Part shown: positions 7,919 through 17,923 of the stretch, piece by piece
Layout: every line of letters begins with the position of its first letter
Position numbering within the stretch: the first letter of the stretch is position 1
Source of the DNA: Falsirhodobacter sp. alg1
GTDB taxonomy: Bacteria > Pseudomonadota > Alphaproteobacteria > Rhodobacterales > Rhodobacteraceae
DNA length: 64,000 bases
Assembly: GCF_000739715.2 (NCBI RefSeq)
Contig: NZ_BBJC02000003.1
Location: forward strand, 275,074-339,073
Direction of reading: 5' to 3'
The notes under the pieces: generated by a model
What the model saw: only the letters and a program-made list of their open reading frames with translations
Told to the model about the DNA's origin: nothing
Databases searched by the model: none
Program-made: the position numbers and the translations under genes

Positions 7919-9001
7919 TCAGTGTTCCATCGGTTCCGCATCCGGATTGGCACGGTTCCACCTGATGGAGGACCATAGCGCGATCCCGATCAGACAGGCG
8001 CCGCCCAGACCGGTGATGACTTCGGGAATATGGACCCCGGGAATGGCCTGAACGTACATGATGACCGACAGGATCAGGATGGCATAGAAGGCTCCATGTT
8101 CCAGATACCGGTATTGGGCCAGTGTCCCACGCTCCACCAGCATGATGGTCATTGAACGAACATACATGGCACCGATGCCTAGGCCGATGGCAATCACGAA
8201 CAGGTTCTGGGACAGGGCGAATGCCCCGATGACACCATCGAACGAGAATGACGCATCCAGTACCTCCAGATAAAGGAATGCACCCAGGCCACCCTTGATG
8301 GCCGCACCGGTCGTTTCCTGCGATTTGTCCAGGAATGCGCCAAGGACTTCGACCAGAAGAAAGGTCAGCAAGCCATAGATGCAGCACAGGATGAATGTGG
8401 AACGATCGGCCCCTTCGGGAATGAGGCGCGAGATGAGCAGGGAGACGATCAGAACAAAGGCAATTTCCATACCCTTGATGGAGGAATAACGCTGCGCCCA
8501 TGCCTCAATGCCGGGCATCCAGTGCACGTCCTTGTCGCTATTGAAGAAGAACGACAACGCAACCATCATCAGGAATGTGCCACCAAAGGCCGCAATGGGC
8601 ATATGTGCATCATGCATGATGGCGGCATATTGCTCCGGTTCGGCGGCGGCCATCACGATAGCGGTCCACGGACCGACCTGTGCTGCGATGACCACGATCA
8701 ACAGCGGGAACACGATCCGCATGCCGAAGACGGCAATGATGATGCCCCATGTCAGGAAGCGGTGCTGCCAGACGGGGTCCATTGTTTTCAGCTTGTTTGC
8801 ATTGACGATGGCATTGTCGAAGGACAAGGAAATCTCAAGCACCGCCAGAACGGCAACGATGAAGAAGACCGAAGCCGTGCCTTCGAAGGTGCCCGTGGTT
8901 TCCCACCCCAGCCAGATCCCGAGCCCGAGGCCGACAACGGTGACAACGAAGGCCCAGGTCAGATAGGAAAGGGTGCTTTTGCTTGCGGGGGCCGGGGTCA
9001 T
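7919..9001 (-). CDS. DUF475 (TerC-like) integral membrane protein
   Basis: 360-residue polytopic protein with about nine hydrophobic segments. Two conserved acidic membrane motifs are visible: LEISLSFDNAIVNA near 55-68 and LDASFSFDGVIGAF in the second half, the repeated pattern of the TerC/DUF475 superfamily. TerC relatives have been linked to tellurite resistance and to manganese export during membrane protein metalation; whether DUF475 members share this is not established. ATG preceded by GGAGG. Transcribed alone, convergent with the cyclophilins. A Fur/Mur-type regulator lies far away in the window, with no visible link. Confidence 0.82.
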   Translation of the reverse strand: MTPAPASKSTLSYLTWAFVVTVVGLGLGIWLGWETTGTFEGTASVFFIVAVLAVLEISLSFDNAIVNANKLKTMDPVWQHRFLTWGIIIAVFGMRIVFPLLIVVIAAQVGPWTAIVMAAAEPEQYAAIMHDAHMPIAAFGGTFLMMVALSFFFNSDKDVHWMPGIEAWAQRYSSIKGMEIAFVLIVSLLISRLIPEGADRSTFILCCIYGLLTFLLVEVLGAFLDKSQETTGAAIKGGLGAFLYLEVLDASFSFDGVIGAFALSQNLFVIAIGLGIGAMYVRSMTIMLVERGTLAQYRYLEHGAFYAILILSVIMYVQAIPGVHIPEVITGLGGACLIGIALWSSIRWNRANPDAEPMEH

Positions 9002-9187
9002 GACAGGCCTCCGGTCCGGAAATCATGATTTTTCATAAATCGAACGTCCATGCGGCAGGAACGTTGCGGTGCCGACATCACGTAGTTGCCGCATACTGAC
9101 GCCAGAGGGGCCCGGTCACCGTTCGTATCCCCTTTCAGGGGGTGGATTACACCTAGCGACGCGTAACGATTACGGCAACCCCTCGTG

Positions 9188-9997
9188 TCAGACGCGCCGA
9201 GCCTCGGGAAGGGTGATGCGCGAGACTTGCTCTGCGATCGGATCGACAAGGGCAGGGCGTTGTGTATCGAGGTGGTCCTCGGGGTTGCCCATTTTCTGCC
9301 AGATACCGTCCTTATAGATGTCGAGCCCGGAATATCCTGCCTTATAGCCCATTTTGCGGCTGCCCGGCACCCAATACCCCAAATATACGTACGGCAGGCC
9401 CGCCTCACGTGCGATGGCGATATGGTCCAGAATCAGATAGGCCCCGAGGCTGTCCGAGGCCCGGTCCGGATCGTAGAATGAATAGACCATGCTCAGCCCG
9501 TCATCGAACACATCGGTCAGGCAGACCGCGGCAAGGCCATCGTCATCTGCGTATTCCACGACACGCGAACGGATCGGTGTTTCCTCGATCATCGCGGCGA
9601 ATTCGAAAATATCCATGTCGGACATGCCGCCATCGGCGTGACGCGCGTCCAGATATCGGCGGAACAGCGCATATTGGTCTTCGGTCGCCCATGCCGAGGT
9701 CGGGTTCCGCTGCAAATAGCTGTTACGGCGCATAACCTTGCGCTGGGTGCGTGACGGCTCAAAATCGGCCACACGGATACGGGCGGACATGCAGGCCGAA
9801 CACTCCGCGCAAGCCGGACGATAAAGGACATTCTGCGACCGCCGGAACCCCTGTTTCGACAGCGCGTCGTTCAGTGTTTGCGCCTGATCCCCCTGAAGTG
9901 CCGTGAATAGCTTACGCTCCATCCGGTCATCCAGATACGGGCAGGGCTGGGGCGCTGTCACATAGAACTGGGGCGCGATAGGGAGTGTATGGCGCAT
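9188..9997 (-). CDS. bpt: Aspartate/glutamate leucyltransferase (N-degron pathway)
   Basis: Transfers leucine from Leu-tRNA to proteins with N-terminal Asp or Glu, marking them for ClpS/ClpAP. 269 residues. The N-terminal CPY and the [12 protein letters not shown] segment match the ATE1/Bpt family, and the C-terminal half has the GNAT-like core with [14 protein letters not shown] and [16 protein letters not shown]. The ATG ([12 protein letters not shown]) is chosen to match the family; an in-frame GTG 6 nt upstream is possible and neither has a clear Shine-Dalgarno. Flanked by short intergenic regions; no partner gene nearby. Confidence 0.9.
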   Translation of the reverse strand: MRHTLPIAPQFYVTAPQPCPYLDDRMERKLFTALQGDQAQTLNDALSKQGFRRSQNVLYRPACAECSACMSARIRVADFEPSRTQRKVMRRNSYLQRNPTSAWATEDQYALFRRYLDARHADGGMSDMDIFEFAAMIEETPIRSRVVEYADDDGLAAVCLTDVFDDGLSMVYSFYDPDRASDSLGAYLILDHIAIAREAGLPYVYLGYWVPGSRKMGYKAGYSGLDIYKDGIWQKMGNPEDHLDTQRPALVDPIAEQVSRITLPEARRV

Positions 9998-10080
9998 GGA
10001 CACGTACCGGAATTGGGGTGATTGGGCGTAACGTAACCCTCCACCCCCTTTGCGCCAAGACGTTTTGCGACAATTTCTTG

Positions 10081-10530
10081 TCAGGCCGCCCGATTGACGG
10101 CGACGGTGCCCAGAACAAGATCGGTCAGGCCCTGACCGCGGGCGGTTGTCAGCATCAGAACAACCGAAAGAAGCTGGACCAGCAAGGTCGTCATCGACAG
10201 GGCGTATCCGATCACATGCAGCAGAGCCTCCCCCGTATCAAACCGGTTACCATGACGGTTCAGGAAATGGATCCCGAACAGTCGCATGCCCGGCGTGGCC
10301 GATGATCGGGCCAAGGTCCACCAGCGGTAGATGAAGCCGACCGTCACGAACAGCAGCGGATAGAAAAACAAGGCGACAAAGGCCGTGAAGGGCACGATGA
10401 CCAATGTGATCAGAAAGATCACGGTCACATCCACCAGCCATGCGAACGCGCGGCGGCTGGCCACACCTTCGTAGAATTCGGCGTGTCGGTCAGGGTCTGG
10501 CAAATGATCCATGAGGGTCGTATCGGTCAT
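10081..10530 (-). CDS. RDD-family membrane protein
   Basis: 149 residues. Three hydrophobic segments: [39 protein letters not shown] and a last one near [30 protein letters not shown] fits the RDD pattern (Arg in the first helix region, Asp after). Function of RDD proteins is mostly unknown, with some implicated in ion exchange. The start MTDTTLMDH has GGAGAG 7 nt before it. It lies 42 nt downstream of the DUF2852 gene in the same direction, so the two may be co-transcribed. Confidence 0.78.
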   Translation of the reverse strand: MTDTTLMDHLPDPDRHAEFYEGVASRRAFAWLVDVTVIFLITLVIVPFTAFVALFFYPLLFVTVGFIYRWWTLARSSATPGMRLFGIHFLNRHGNRFDTGEALLHVIGYALSMTTLLVQLLSVVLMLTTARGQGLTDLVLGTVAVNRAA

Positions 10531-10572
10531 CAATCTCTCCGCTGAAGGGGGCGGCACATGGCCGCCCGTCGG

Positions 10573-10986
10573 TCAGTTGGCGTCGTTAGGGGCCGTGTCG
10601 CGGGTGCGGGCACGGTCTTCCATGAAGGCGTCGAACTCCTGTTTGTCCTTTGCCTGACGCAGGCGCTCAAGGAAGCCCTCGAATGCGGTCTGCTCTTCTT
10701 GCAGGCGGCGCAGGGTATCCTCCTTGTAGCTGTCGAAGGCACTGTTGCCGCTGGACTTGGTAGTGGAGAAGGCGGATGCGGCGCGACGGCCACAGGAAGA
10801 ACGGTTGAACATGCGTTTGCTCCAGATCACATAGGCAAGAAGAGCCAGCCCCACGGGCCAGGCGAAGATGGTTGCAAGAACGGTGGCCGCGATCCAGGCG
10901 GCCTTGCCGCGTGCATCGAGCCAGTCCTGCGCTTGCCGCGGCAAGTTTAGAATGCCGCCGGGGGCGGAAACGGACGATTGGTTCAT
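10573..10986 (-). CDS. DUF2852 family membrane protein
   Basis: 137 residues. One or two hydrophobic segments near 34-60 (AAWIAATVLATIFAWPVGLALLAYVIW), then a Cys/Arg-rich stretch and a charged helical tail with EDTLRRLQEEQTAFEGFLERLRQAKDKQEFDAF, probably coiled coil. This layout and the KQEFDAFM ending are typical of DUF2852, a family of unknown role found mainly in alphaproteobacteria. ATG chosen at MNQSSVS with GGGAG upstream. Divergent from glnE across an AT-rich promoter region. Confidence 0.75.
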   Translation of the reverse strand: MNQSSVSAPGGILNLPRQAQDWLDARGKAAWIAATVLATIFAWPVGLALLAYVIWSKRMFNRSSCGRRAASAFSTTKSSGNSAFDSYKEDTLRRLQEEQTAFEGFLERLRQAKDKQEFDAFMEDRARTRDTAPNDAN

Positions 10987-11136
10987 AGGGTCTGTCTCCC
11001 GAGGTTCGAAAATGTAAATATCTTTCACATTACTGATTTCGGGATTGGGTGGCCTGACTTCAAGGGGCGATGTTAATGTTATTTACATATCGACACAGAG
11101 GATTGCCCCGTAGTTCGAAACCTTCCAGAATAGGCC

Positions 11137-13887
11137 ATGATAAAGTTCCAGCCTGTTCGCCTGCCACTGATCCATGATGCCCGACTTGCTGCGGAGGTGC
11201 GGGGGGAATGGGCGCATCTGCCCGGCCAATTGCCCGATCTGTTGGCAAATACGGCAAGCTGCAGCCCTTATTTGCGCGATTTGATGCGCAAGGAGCGGGA
11301 CTGGCTGCCGGATGCCCTTGCCGATCCTGATGCCGCGCTGGCGACCGAATTGGCGCGGGATGGGGATGTCGCTGCGCTGCCATCGTTGCTGCGGGGGATG
11401 AAGCGGCGTGTGGCGCTGCTGACAGGGCTGGCCGATCTGGCTGGTGTATGGCCCCTGGAAAAGGTGACGGGTGCGCTGACGGATCTTTCGGATCGGGCCA
11501 TCGATCTTTGCGTGCGGCATCTCGTGCAGGCCGAGATGCGGCGGGGGCGATTGCCCGAAGGGCCGGATGCGGGCGGAATGGTCGTTCTGGCAATGGGCAA
11601 GACCGGCGCTGCAGAGCTGAACTATTCGTCGGATATCGACCTGATCTGCCTGTTTGACGATCAGCGCTATGATGACCCGCATGAGGCGCGGGCCGCGTTC
11701 ATCCGCGTGACACGGCGGATGACGGCGATCCTGTCGGATATTACGGACGAGGGGTATGTTTTCCGGACCGACCTGCGCCTGCGCCCGGATGCTGCGGTGA
11801 CACCGGTGTGCCTGTCGGTCTCCGCTGCAGAGAGCTATTACGAAAGCGAGGGACGCACATGGGAACGCGCTGCCTTCATCAAGGCGCGACCCTGCGCGGG
11901 GGACCTTGCCGTAGGGGAGCGGTTTCTGAAGGCGATCTCACCCTTTGTCTGGCGTCGACACCTCGATTTCGCAACTATCGAAGACACGTATGACATGCGG
12001 CTGCGTATTCGCGACCACCGGGCCTTGCACGGTCCGCTGCAGGTTGCAGGGCATGATATGAAGCTGGGGCGCGGGGGAATTCGCGATATCGAGTTCTTTA
12101 CGCAGACCCTGCAGTTGATCGCCGGTGGCCGCGATCCGGGGTTGCGGGACCGTACCACGGTCGGCGGGGTGGCTGCTCTGGCCGACGCAGGGTGGATTGC
12201 CGCCGATGTGGCTGCTGAATTGACATGCCTGTACCGTGCCCATCGGGAGGTGGAGCACCGGTTGCAGATGATCGGTGACCAGCAAACCCATAAAATGCCG
12301 GTCGAACCAGAGGCATTGGCCCGTGTGGCCCATCTGGCCGGGCAGGAGGCAGAGGCATTCTGTTCGGACGTGATGGACCGCCTCAAACGCACGGCAGCTC
12401 AGACGGAAACATTTTTTGCCCCGAATGAAACACCGGCCGAGCCGGAAATTTCCGAACGTGCACAAGGGATCGTTGCACGCTGGCCGTCCTATCCCGCCCT
12501 ACGCTCGGTACGGGCGCGCCGTATCTTTGATCGTCTTCGCCCACAGCTTCTGGCGCGGATACAGGAGGCGGGGGATGCGGACGCCACATTGCTGGCCCTG
12601 GACGGGTTCATGCGCGGCCTGCCTGCCGGCGTTCAGATATTTTCACTGTTCGAGGCCAATCCGCCATTGGTCGACCTGATTGTAGAAATCGCATCGGTGG
12701 CGCCTGATCTTGCCGCCTATCTGTCACGCCATTCGTCGGTGCTGGACGCGGTTCTGGGCGGCAGCTTTTTCGAACCGCTCCCCGATGTCCGGCAATTGAC
12801 GCAAAGCCTGGGTGCGGTTCTGGATCAGGCCGGGGACTATGAAGAGCAGCTTGACCAGACACGCCGCTGGATGAAAGAGCGGCATTTCCGGATCGGCGTT
12901 CATCATCTGCGCGGCCTGATGACGGCGGATGAGGCAGGGCAGGCCTATGCGCGACTGGCCCGCGCGGTTGTGGTGGCGCTATGGCCGGCGGTGGTTCGTA
13001 ATTTTGCCCAAAGGCATGGCGAGCCGCCCGGCAGGGGGGCTGTTGTCGTTGGAATGGGCAGCCTTGGTGCGGGACGACTGCATGCGCGGTCAGACCTCGA
13101 CCTGCTGGTGATCTATGACGAGGCGGGCATTGCACAAAGCTCCGGGGGCAAACCGCTGGAATCCCGCATCTATTATGCAAGGCTGACGCAGGCTTTACTG
13201 ACGGCGCTGACCGTTCACACCGCACAGGGCAACCTGTACGAGGCCGATATGCGCCTTCGCCCCTCGGGCCGTCAGGGGCCATTGGCTACATCGCTCGCAG
13301 CCTTTTCCCAGTACCAGCGCACCGAAGCCTGGACGTGGGAGCACCTTGCCCTGACCCGTGCGGAAGTGTTGACCGGCGCGCTGGAATTATGCCGCGAGGT
13401 GGAGGATCTGCGTTGCTCCATTCTGCGTGACTGCGGGCAGGATCCGCGTGCCGCTGGGGATCTTGCGGACATGCGTCGCAGATTGGCCGAGGCCAAACCG
13501 AAATCAGGGCCGTTCGATCCTCGGGATGGTGCGGGGCAGTTGAAAGATCTGGAGTTGCTTGCCGAATTCTGTGCGCTGCGGGCAGGCTCGTCTGCTCGGG
13601 CGATCCCAGAACAATTGCGCGCCGGTTTGCTGAACAGTGCCGAGGCGGACATGGCGGAAAAGGCGTTTCATTTTGGACGGACCGTCCTGATGGCCTTCAA
13701 TCTTCTGGGGATAAAGCCGGCGGATGTTTCCAGACTGGCAGCCGGAGGCCGGGCGTTTCTGGCGCGGGAAACGGGAGATATGGATATTCCCGATATTCTG
13801 GCGGTACATGCCGCAAACGTAGATGCCCTGTTCGATAAAATACTTGCCGAACAGGGCGTTGTCAGCCGCTCTTTAAGCGCGGAGTGA
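11137..13887 (+). CDS. glnE: Glutamine synthetase adenylyltransferase/deadenylase GlnE
   Basis: Adds or removes AMP on glutamine synthetase in response to PII and glutamine. 916 residues, close to family size. Two nucleotidyltransferase cores are visible: AMGKTGAAELNYSSDIDL in the N-terminal half (deadenylase) and GMGSLGAGRLHARSDLDL in the C-terminal half (adenylylase), both with the Asp-x-Asp metal motif. GRGGIRDIEFFTQ between them is a family hallmark. The second core has GRLHARSD where many enzymes have GEMT/GREMTSD. It stands alone in its direction and overlaps the convergent eda by 15 bp at the 3' end. Confidence 0.95.
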   Translation: MIKFQPVRLPLIHDARLAAEVRGEWAHLPGQLPDLLANTASCSPYLRDLMRKERDWLPDALADPDAALATELARDGDVAALPSLLRGMKRRVALLTGLADLAGVWPLEKVTGALTDLSDRAIDLCVRHLVQAEMRRGRLPEGPDAGGMVVLAMGKTGAAELNYSSDIDLICLFDDQRYDDPHEARAAFIRVTRRMTAILSDITDEGYVFRTDLRLRPDAAVTPVCLSVSAAESYYESEGRTWERAAFIKARPCAGDLAVGERFLKAISPFVWRRHLDFATIEDTYDMRLRIRDHRALHGPLQVAGHDMKLGRGGIRDIEFFTQTLQLIAGGRDPGLRDRTTVGGVAALADAGWIAADVAAELTCLYRAHREVEHRLQMIGDQQTHKMPVEPEALARVAHLAGQEAEAFCSDVMDRLKRTAAQTETFFAPNETPAEPEISERAQGIVARWPSYPALRSVRARRIFDRLRPQLLARIQEAGDADATLLALDGFMRGLPAGVQIFSLFEANPPLVDLIVEIASVAPDLAAYLSRHSSVLDAVLGGSFFEPLPDVRQLTQSLGAVLDQAGDYEEQLDQTRRWMKERHFRIGVHHLRGLMTADEAGQAYARLARAVVVALWPAVVRNFAQRHGEPPGRGAVVVGMGSLGAGRLHARSDLDLLVIYDEAGIAQSSGGKPLESRIYYARLTQALLTALTVHTAQGNLYEADMRLRPSGRQGPLATSLAAFSQYQRTEAWTWEHLALTRAEVLTGALELCREVEDLRCSILRDCGQDPRAAGDLADMRRRLAEAKPKSGPFDPRDGAGQLKDLELLAEFCALRAGSSARAIPEQLRAGLLNSAEADMAEKAFHFGRTVLMAFNLLGIKPADVSRLAAGGRAFLARETGDMDIPDILAVHAANVDALFDKILAEQGVVSRSLSAE

Positions 13888-14514
13888 ACATGCCTCACGG
13901 GCGAGGGCGGTGATGCCTGCCCAATCGCCTGCTTCTACCATAGCCTTCGGGGCCAGCCAGCTTCCGCCCACGCACAAGACGTTCGGCAAGCTCAGATAGG
14001 TTTTTGCCGAGGCGACGGTGATCCCGCCTGTCGGGCAGAAACTTACCTGCGGAATAGGGGCGCCGATCCCTTTGAGGGCCGCTGCACCACCCGAGCTTTC
14101 CGCCGGAAAGAACTTGGCAGTAGTGTAGCCACGCTCCAGCAAGGCCATGACTTCGGATGCCGTCACGGCGCCCGGCAGCAATGGCAAACCTTCGTCTTCA
14201 CAGGCACCGATGACACGGTCGCTTGCGCCCGGCGAAACGCCGAAAGTAGCGCCCGCCTTTACAGCCGCTTTGACATCGGCCGGGGTCAGCAGTGTGCCGG
14301 CACCGACAATGCCGCCTTCGACATCTGCCATCGCACGGATCACGTCCAAAGCGGCGGGGGTGCGCAATGTCACCTCCAGCGCGGGCGTGCCGCCTGCGAC
14401 CAGCGCCTCGGCCAGCGGGCGCGCATGGTCCACGTTCTCCACCACCAGAACGGGAATGACGGGGGCCTTGCGGCAGATTTCAGCGCTGCGTGCGCTTTGT
14501 TCGGCAGGAGTCAT
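13873..14514 (-). CDS. eda: KDPG/KHG aldolase (Entner-Doudoroff)
   Basis: Splits 2-keto-3-deoxy-6-phosphogluconate to pyruvate and glyceraldehyde-3-phosphate. 213 residues. Catalytic elements are visible: EVTLRT with the proton-shuttling Glu, VGAGTL, GVSPG and TTAKFFPAE with the Schiff-base lysine, then PTGGI. The ATG (MTPAEQ) is preceded by GAGG; an upstream in-frame TTG would overlap the end of edd. It follows edd with an 11-nt gap and is clearly in the same operon. Its 3' end overlaps glnE on the opposite strand. Confidence 0.96.
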   Translation of the reverse strand: MTPAEQSARSAEICRKAPVIPVLVVENVDHARPLAEALVAGGTPALEVTLRTPAALDVIRAMADVEGGIVGAGTLLTPADVKAAVKAGATFGVSPGASDRVIGACEDEGLPLLPGAVTASEVMALLERGYTTAKFFPAESSGGAAALKGIGAPIPQVSFCPTGGITVASAKTYLSLPNVLCVGGSWLAPKAMVEAGDWAGITALAREACSLRA

Positions 14515-14525
14515 GATATCCTCTT

Positions 14526-16331
14526 TCAAATGACGACGGCGGCACCTTCGGTCGCATTGCCGACCGACTGGCGGAAGTTTTCGAACAATTCACGCCCCAG
14601 ACCAAAACGGTTTGCCGTAAGATCTTCGGTAACCGGCGTGCGGGCGTCGAACCCATCTTCCAGTACATCGAGCGTGCCTGCAACCGCATCTACGCGCAAA
14701 CGGTCACCATCTCGGACACGAGCCAACGGTCCACCCTGCGCCGCTTCGGGCGAGACGTGGATCGCGGACGGCACCTTGCCCGACGCGCCGGACATCCGGC
14801 CATCCGTGACCAGCGCCACTTTCAACCCGCGATCCTGAAGCACCGAGAGGATCGGCGTCAGCGAGTGCAGTTCGGGCATCCCGTTAGCGCTTGGCCCCTG
14901 GAAACGGACCACGACGATCGTATCCTCAGTGAACTCGTTGTTCTTGAATGCCGTACGAACGTCCAGCTGATCCTTGAACACGCGGGCCTTGGCCTCGACC
15001 ATATGCCGCTCGGGAGAAACGGCGGACACCTTCATCACGCCGCGGCCCAGATTGCCGTTCAGCTGCTTGAGGCCGCCTGTGTTCTGGAACGGGTCACTGG
15101 CGGGGCGCAGGATGCGGTCGTTGGAGCTGTCCTTCGGGCCTTCGACCCATGTCAGCTCGCCATTGATCAGCTTCGGCTCGTCACGGTAGGGGGCAAGCCC
15201 GTCGCCCATTACTGTTTTCACATCCGGGTGCAGCAGGCCGTTGTCCAGAAGCTGGCCGATCATGTAACCCAGACCGCCGGCGGCGTGGAAATGGTTCACG
15301 TCTGCCAGACCGTTCGGATAGACCTTGGCCATCATCGGCACGGAATTGGAAATATCCTCGAAGTCCTGAAGGTCGAGAATCACGCCCGAGGCACGAGCCA
15401 TTGCCGGAAGGTGCAGGACAAGGTTCGTGGAGCCGCCCGTGGCCATAAGGCCGACAAGCCCGTTGACATAGGCACGTTCGTCCAGAATTTCCGAAACCGG
15501 GGTATAGCTGTTGCCGAGCGCGGTGATCGAAACGGCGCGTTCAACAGCCGCCGCAGTCAGGGCATCGCGCAGGGGGGTATGCGGGTTGACAAAGCTGGAA
15601 CCGGGCAGGTGCAAGCCCATGAATTCCATCAGCATCTGGTTGGTATTGGCCGTCCCGTAGAACGTGCAGGTCCCCGGACCGTGGTAGGAGGCCATTTCAG
15701 CGGCCATCAGTTCGTCCCGCCCGATTTCACCGGCGGCAAAACGGGTGCGGACCTTTGCCTTTTCATCATTCGGCAGGCCCGAGGTCATCGGGCCGCCCGG
15801 TACGAAAACTGCGGGAATATGCCCGAAGGTAGAAGCAGCAATGATCAGCCCCGGAACGATCTTGTCGCAGATGCCAAGATACAACGAGGTATCGAAGACA
15901 TTGTGCGACATGGCAACGCCTGCGGCCAATGCGATGACATCACGGGAGAAAAGCGAAAGCTCCATCCCGGTCTGCCCCTGGGTCACCCCGTCACACATCG
16001 CGGGGACTCCGCCAGCCACCTGTGCCGTGGCGCCGACCTTGCGGGCCACCTCGCGGATATGTTCGGGGTAATTCTCGTAGACGCGGTGCGCCGAGAGCAT
16101 GTCGTTATATGCCGTGACGATGCCGATATTGGGGGCACGTCCTTCGGCAAGCGCATCCTTGTCATCCCCCATGGCGGCATAGGCATGCGCCTGGTTGCCA
16201 CAGGTAAGATGTGCGCGGTTCGGGCCGTTGCCTGCCGCCTCGGCCATGCGGGCCAGATAGGCGCTGCGCGTTGGTGCGGAACGTTCGCGGATACGATCGG
16301 TTACGCGGGCGATTGTGCTATTGAGTTTCAT
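14526..16331 (-). CDS. edd: Phosphogluconate dehydratase (Entner-Doudoroff)
   Basis: Dehydrates 6-phosphogluconate to KDPG; an Fe-S enzyme of the IlvD/Edd family. 601 residues from [10 protein letters not shown]. Conserved blocks include [31 protein letters not shown] with a cluster cysteine, [14 protein letters not shown], and near the end [17 protein letters not shown]. The first gene of edd-eda. A LacI-type element lies about 67 nt upstream of the start. With eda, eno and pgk in the window, this points to sugar catabolism through the Entner-Doudoroff route. Confidence 0.96.
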   Translation of the reverse strand: MKLNSTIARVTDRIRERSAPTRSAYLARMAEAAGNGPNRAHLTCGNQAHAYAAMGDDKDALAEGRAPNIGIVTAYNDMLSAHRVYENYPEHIREVARKVGATAQVAGGVPAMCDGVTQGQTGMELSLFSRDVIALAAGVAMSHNVFDTSLYLGICDKIVPGLIIAASTFGHIPAVFVPGGPMTSGLPNDEKAKVRTRFAAGEIGRDELMAAEMASYHGPGTCTFYGTANTNQMLMEFMGLHLPGSSFVNPHTPLRDALTAAAVERAVSITALGNSYTPVSEILDERAYVNGLVGLMATGGSTNLVLHLPAMARASGVILDLQDFEDISNSVPMMAKVYPNGLADVNHFHAAGGLGYMIGQLLDNGLLHPDVKTVMGDGLAPYRDEPKLINGELTWVEGPKDSSNDRILRPASDPFQNTGGLKQLNGNLGRGVMKVSAVSPERHMVEAKARVFKDQLDVRTAFKNNEFTEDTIVVVRFQGPSANGMPELHSLTPILSVLQDRGLKVALVTDGRMSGASGKVPSAIHVSPEAAQGGPLARVRDGDRLRVDAVAGTLDVLEDGFDARTPVTEDLTANRFGLGRELFENFRQSVGNATEGAAVVI

Positions 16332-16397
16332 GGGTCGGGCCACCTCCACCTCTGGATTATGCGTCCTAGATGGTGCCGGACGCGACGATTGCCATGA

Positions 16398-16411
16398 TGG
16401 TAGCGATAACA
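16398..16411. promoter_or_regulatory. LacI-type operator candidate upstream of edd
   Basis: TGGTAGCGATAACA, 12 of 14 positions identical to the element upstream of fbaB (5357-5370) and with the same central CG. Location about 67-80 nt upstream of the edd start fits a control site. Candidate target of a CceR-like LacI-family regulator; inference. Confidence 0.5.
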
Positions 16412-16539
16412 TTCATCAGATTAAAGAGCGTTGCGCGAAATGCATGGCGGGGTTTCGCGTTAAATACCTGCTCATCCCCCGGCAAAGGCCATAACTTCGT
16501 TCTCGACAGCAATAACAACACTTGTTGATAGGACAGAAC

Positions 16540-16677
16540 ATGACACACGAAGACTATACCCGCATCCTGCGTCAAGCCGAAGCCGACCGTGCAGCCTACC
16601 TGCGCAAACTGGGAAAAAGCTTCTTCCGTATGCTTGGCCGTATCCGCAACATGCCGACGCGCCCTGTTTCTGCCTGA
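16540..16677 (+). CDS. Small hypothetical protein, 45 residues
   Basis: Short frame from ATG to TGA beginning MTHEDYTRIL and ending MPTRPVSA. The predicted product is basic and helical, with an EADRAAYLRKL segment and an amphipathic RMLGRIR end. This resembles the many small Arg-rich proteins of Rhodobacterales, but no family can be named. The upstream GGACAG is a weak ribosome site. It lies between the edd promoter and rlmI, same strand as rlmI, 40 nt before it. Coding status is plausible, not proven. Confidence 0.5.
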   Translation: MTHEDYTRILRQAEADRAAYLRKLGKSFFRMLGRIRNMPTRPVSA

Positions 16678-16717
16678 GGGGCTTCCCAAAACCCCTTCGA
16701 AGCGGTAATGCGCGGGG

Positions 16718-17923
16718 ATGAGCGAAGCATCACACACCCGTCCCACCGTACGCCTGAAGCCGAAAGCCGAAGCACGTGCAATCCGCCATGGCTTTCCGTG
16801 GGTATATGCCGATGAGTTGGTAACAGACAGGCGCACACAGGCCCTGGCCCCCGGTGCGCTTGCGGTGCTGGAAGATGCGGATCGCCGCCCAATGGGTCTG
16901 GTGACTGTGAACACCAAATCCAAGATCATCGCGCGGATGCTGGATCGCGATCCGGAAGCGCAGATCGATGCTGCATGGTTTGAGGCGCGGCTGGAGCGTG
17001 CGCTTTCAATGCGCGCCCGTTTGTTCGAAACTCCGTTCTACCGCCTTGTCCACGCCGAAGCGGACGGGCTGCCGGGCATCGTGATCGACCGGTTCGGCGA
17101 TGCGGCCGTAATCCAGCCGAACGCCGCTTGGGCGGAAACGCATCTCGATATGCTTGCCACGGCACTTGCGAATGTGACCGGCGTTACAGCAATTGTCAAA
17201 AATGCCTCGGGTCGTTCCCGTACTCTTGAAGGGCTGGGCGAGGAAACGGTGCTTCTGCGCGGTAACCTTGATGGTCCGGTTCCTGTCATGATGAACGGCG
17301 CCACGTATATGGCTGATCTGACAGGCGGACAGAAAACCGGCCTGTTCTATGACCAGCGTCCGAACCACGCCTTTGCGTCACGTCTGGCCAGGGATGCTCG
17401 TGTTCTGGATGTTTTCACACATGTCGGCGGATTCGGACTTGCAGCACTGGCTGCTGGTGCCCAAAGCACATTGGCGGTCGATGCCTCGGCCGCTGCTTTG
17501 GCATTGGCCGAGGCCGGTGCAGAGGCAGGCGGCGCGGGGGATCGCTTTACCACGCGGCAGGGCGATGCCTTTGCCGTGCTGGAAGAGCTGAACACCGAAG
17601 CGGCGCAATTCGATCTGGTGATCTGCGACCCTCCGGCATTTGCCCCGGCCAAGCCTGCACTGGAGGCCGGGCTGCGCGCATACGAGCGTGTCGCCCGTCT
17701 GGCAGCTCCGCTGGTTGCGCCGGGTGGTTACCTTGTCTTGTGCTCCTGCTCTCATGCGGCGGATCTTTCGGCGTTTCGCAATGCCAGTGCACGTGGGATC
17801 GGGCGCGGCGGTCGTCGTGCGCAGTTGATCCACACCGGTTTTGCGGGTGCGGACCACCCGGTTCTGCCGCAGTTGGCCGAGGGGGGCTACCTCAAGGCGC
17901 TGTTCTTCCGGTTGGACGGTTGA
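16718..17923 (+). CDS. rlmI: 23S rRNA (cytosine-C5)-methyltransferase, RlmI family
   Basis: SAM-dependent RNA methyltransferase. 401 residues. An N-terminal PUA-like RNA-binding domain (about 1-75) starts VRLKPKAEARAIRHGFPWVYADEL. The central EADGLPGIVIDRFGD and GQKTGLFYDQRPN segments are hallmarks of RlmI/RlmK proteins. The Rossmann methyltransferase core has VLDVFTHVGGFGLAAL, then catalytic DPPAF and LCSCSH, whose cysteine is the expected nucleophile. The PIN-domain gene starts inside its stop codon, so the two are coupled. Confidence 0.9.
   Translation: MSEASHTRPTVRLKPKAEARAIRHGFPWVYADELVTDRRTQALAPGALAVLEDADRRPMGLVTVNTKSKIIARMLDRDPEAQIDAAWFEARLERALSMRARLFETPFYRLVHAEADGLPGIVIDRFGDAAVIQPNAAWAETHLDMLATALANVTGVTAIVKNASGRSRTLEGLGEETVLLRGNLDGPVPVMMNGATYMADLTGGQKTGLFYDQRPNHAFASRLARDARVLDVFTHVGGFGLAALAAGAQSTLAVDASAAALALAEAGAEAGGAGDRFTTRQGDAFAVLEELNTEAAQFDLVICDPPAFAPAKPALEAGLRAYERVARLAAPLVAPGGYLVLCSCSHAADLSAFRNASARGIGRGGRRAQLIHTGFAGADHPVLPQLAEGGYLKALFFRLDG

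Noticed and set aside
14757-16397. 546-codon open frame on the plus strand inside edd
   Set aside because: It lies wholly antisense to a well-supported edd and lacks any recognisable domain; GC-rich genes produce such long mirror frames.
17740-17919. N-terminal extension of the PIN protein inside rlmI
   Set aside because: In-frame sequence is a shadow of the rlmI C-terminus; the PIN fold begins right after the TTG start.
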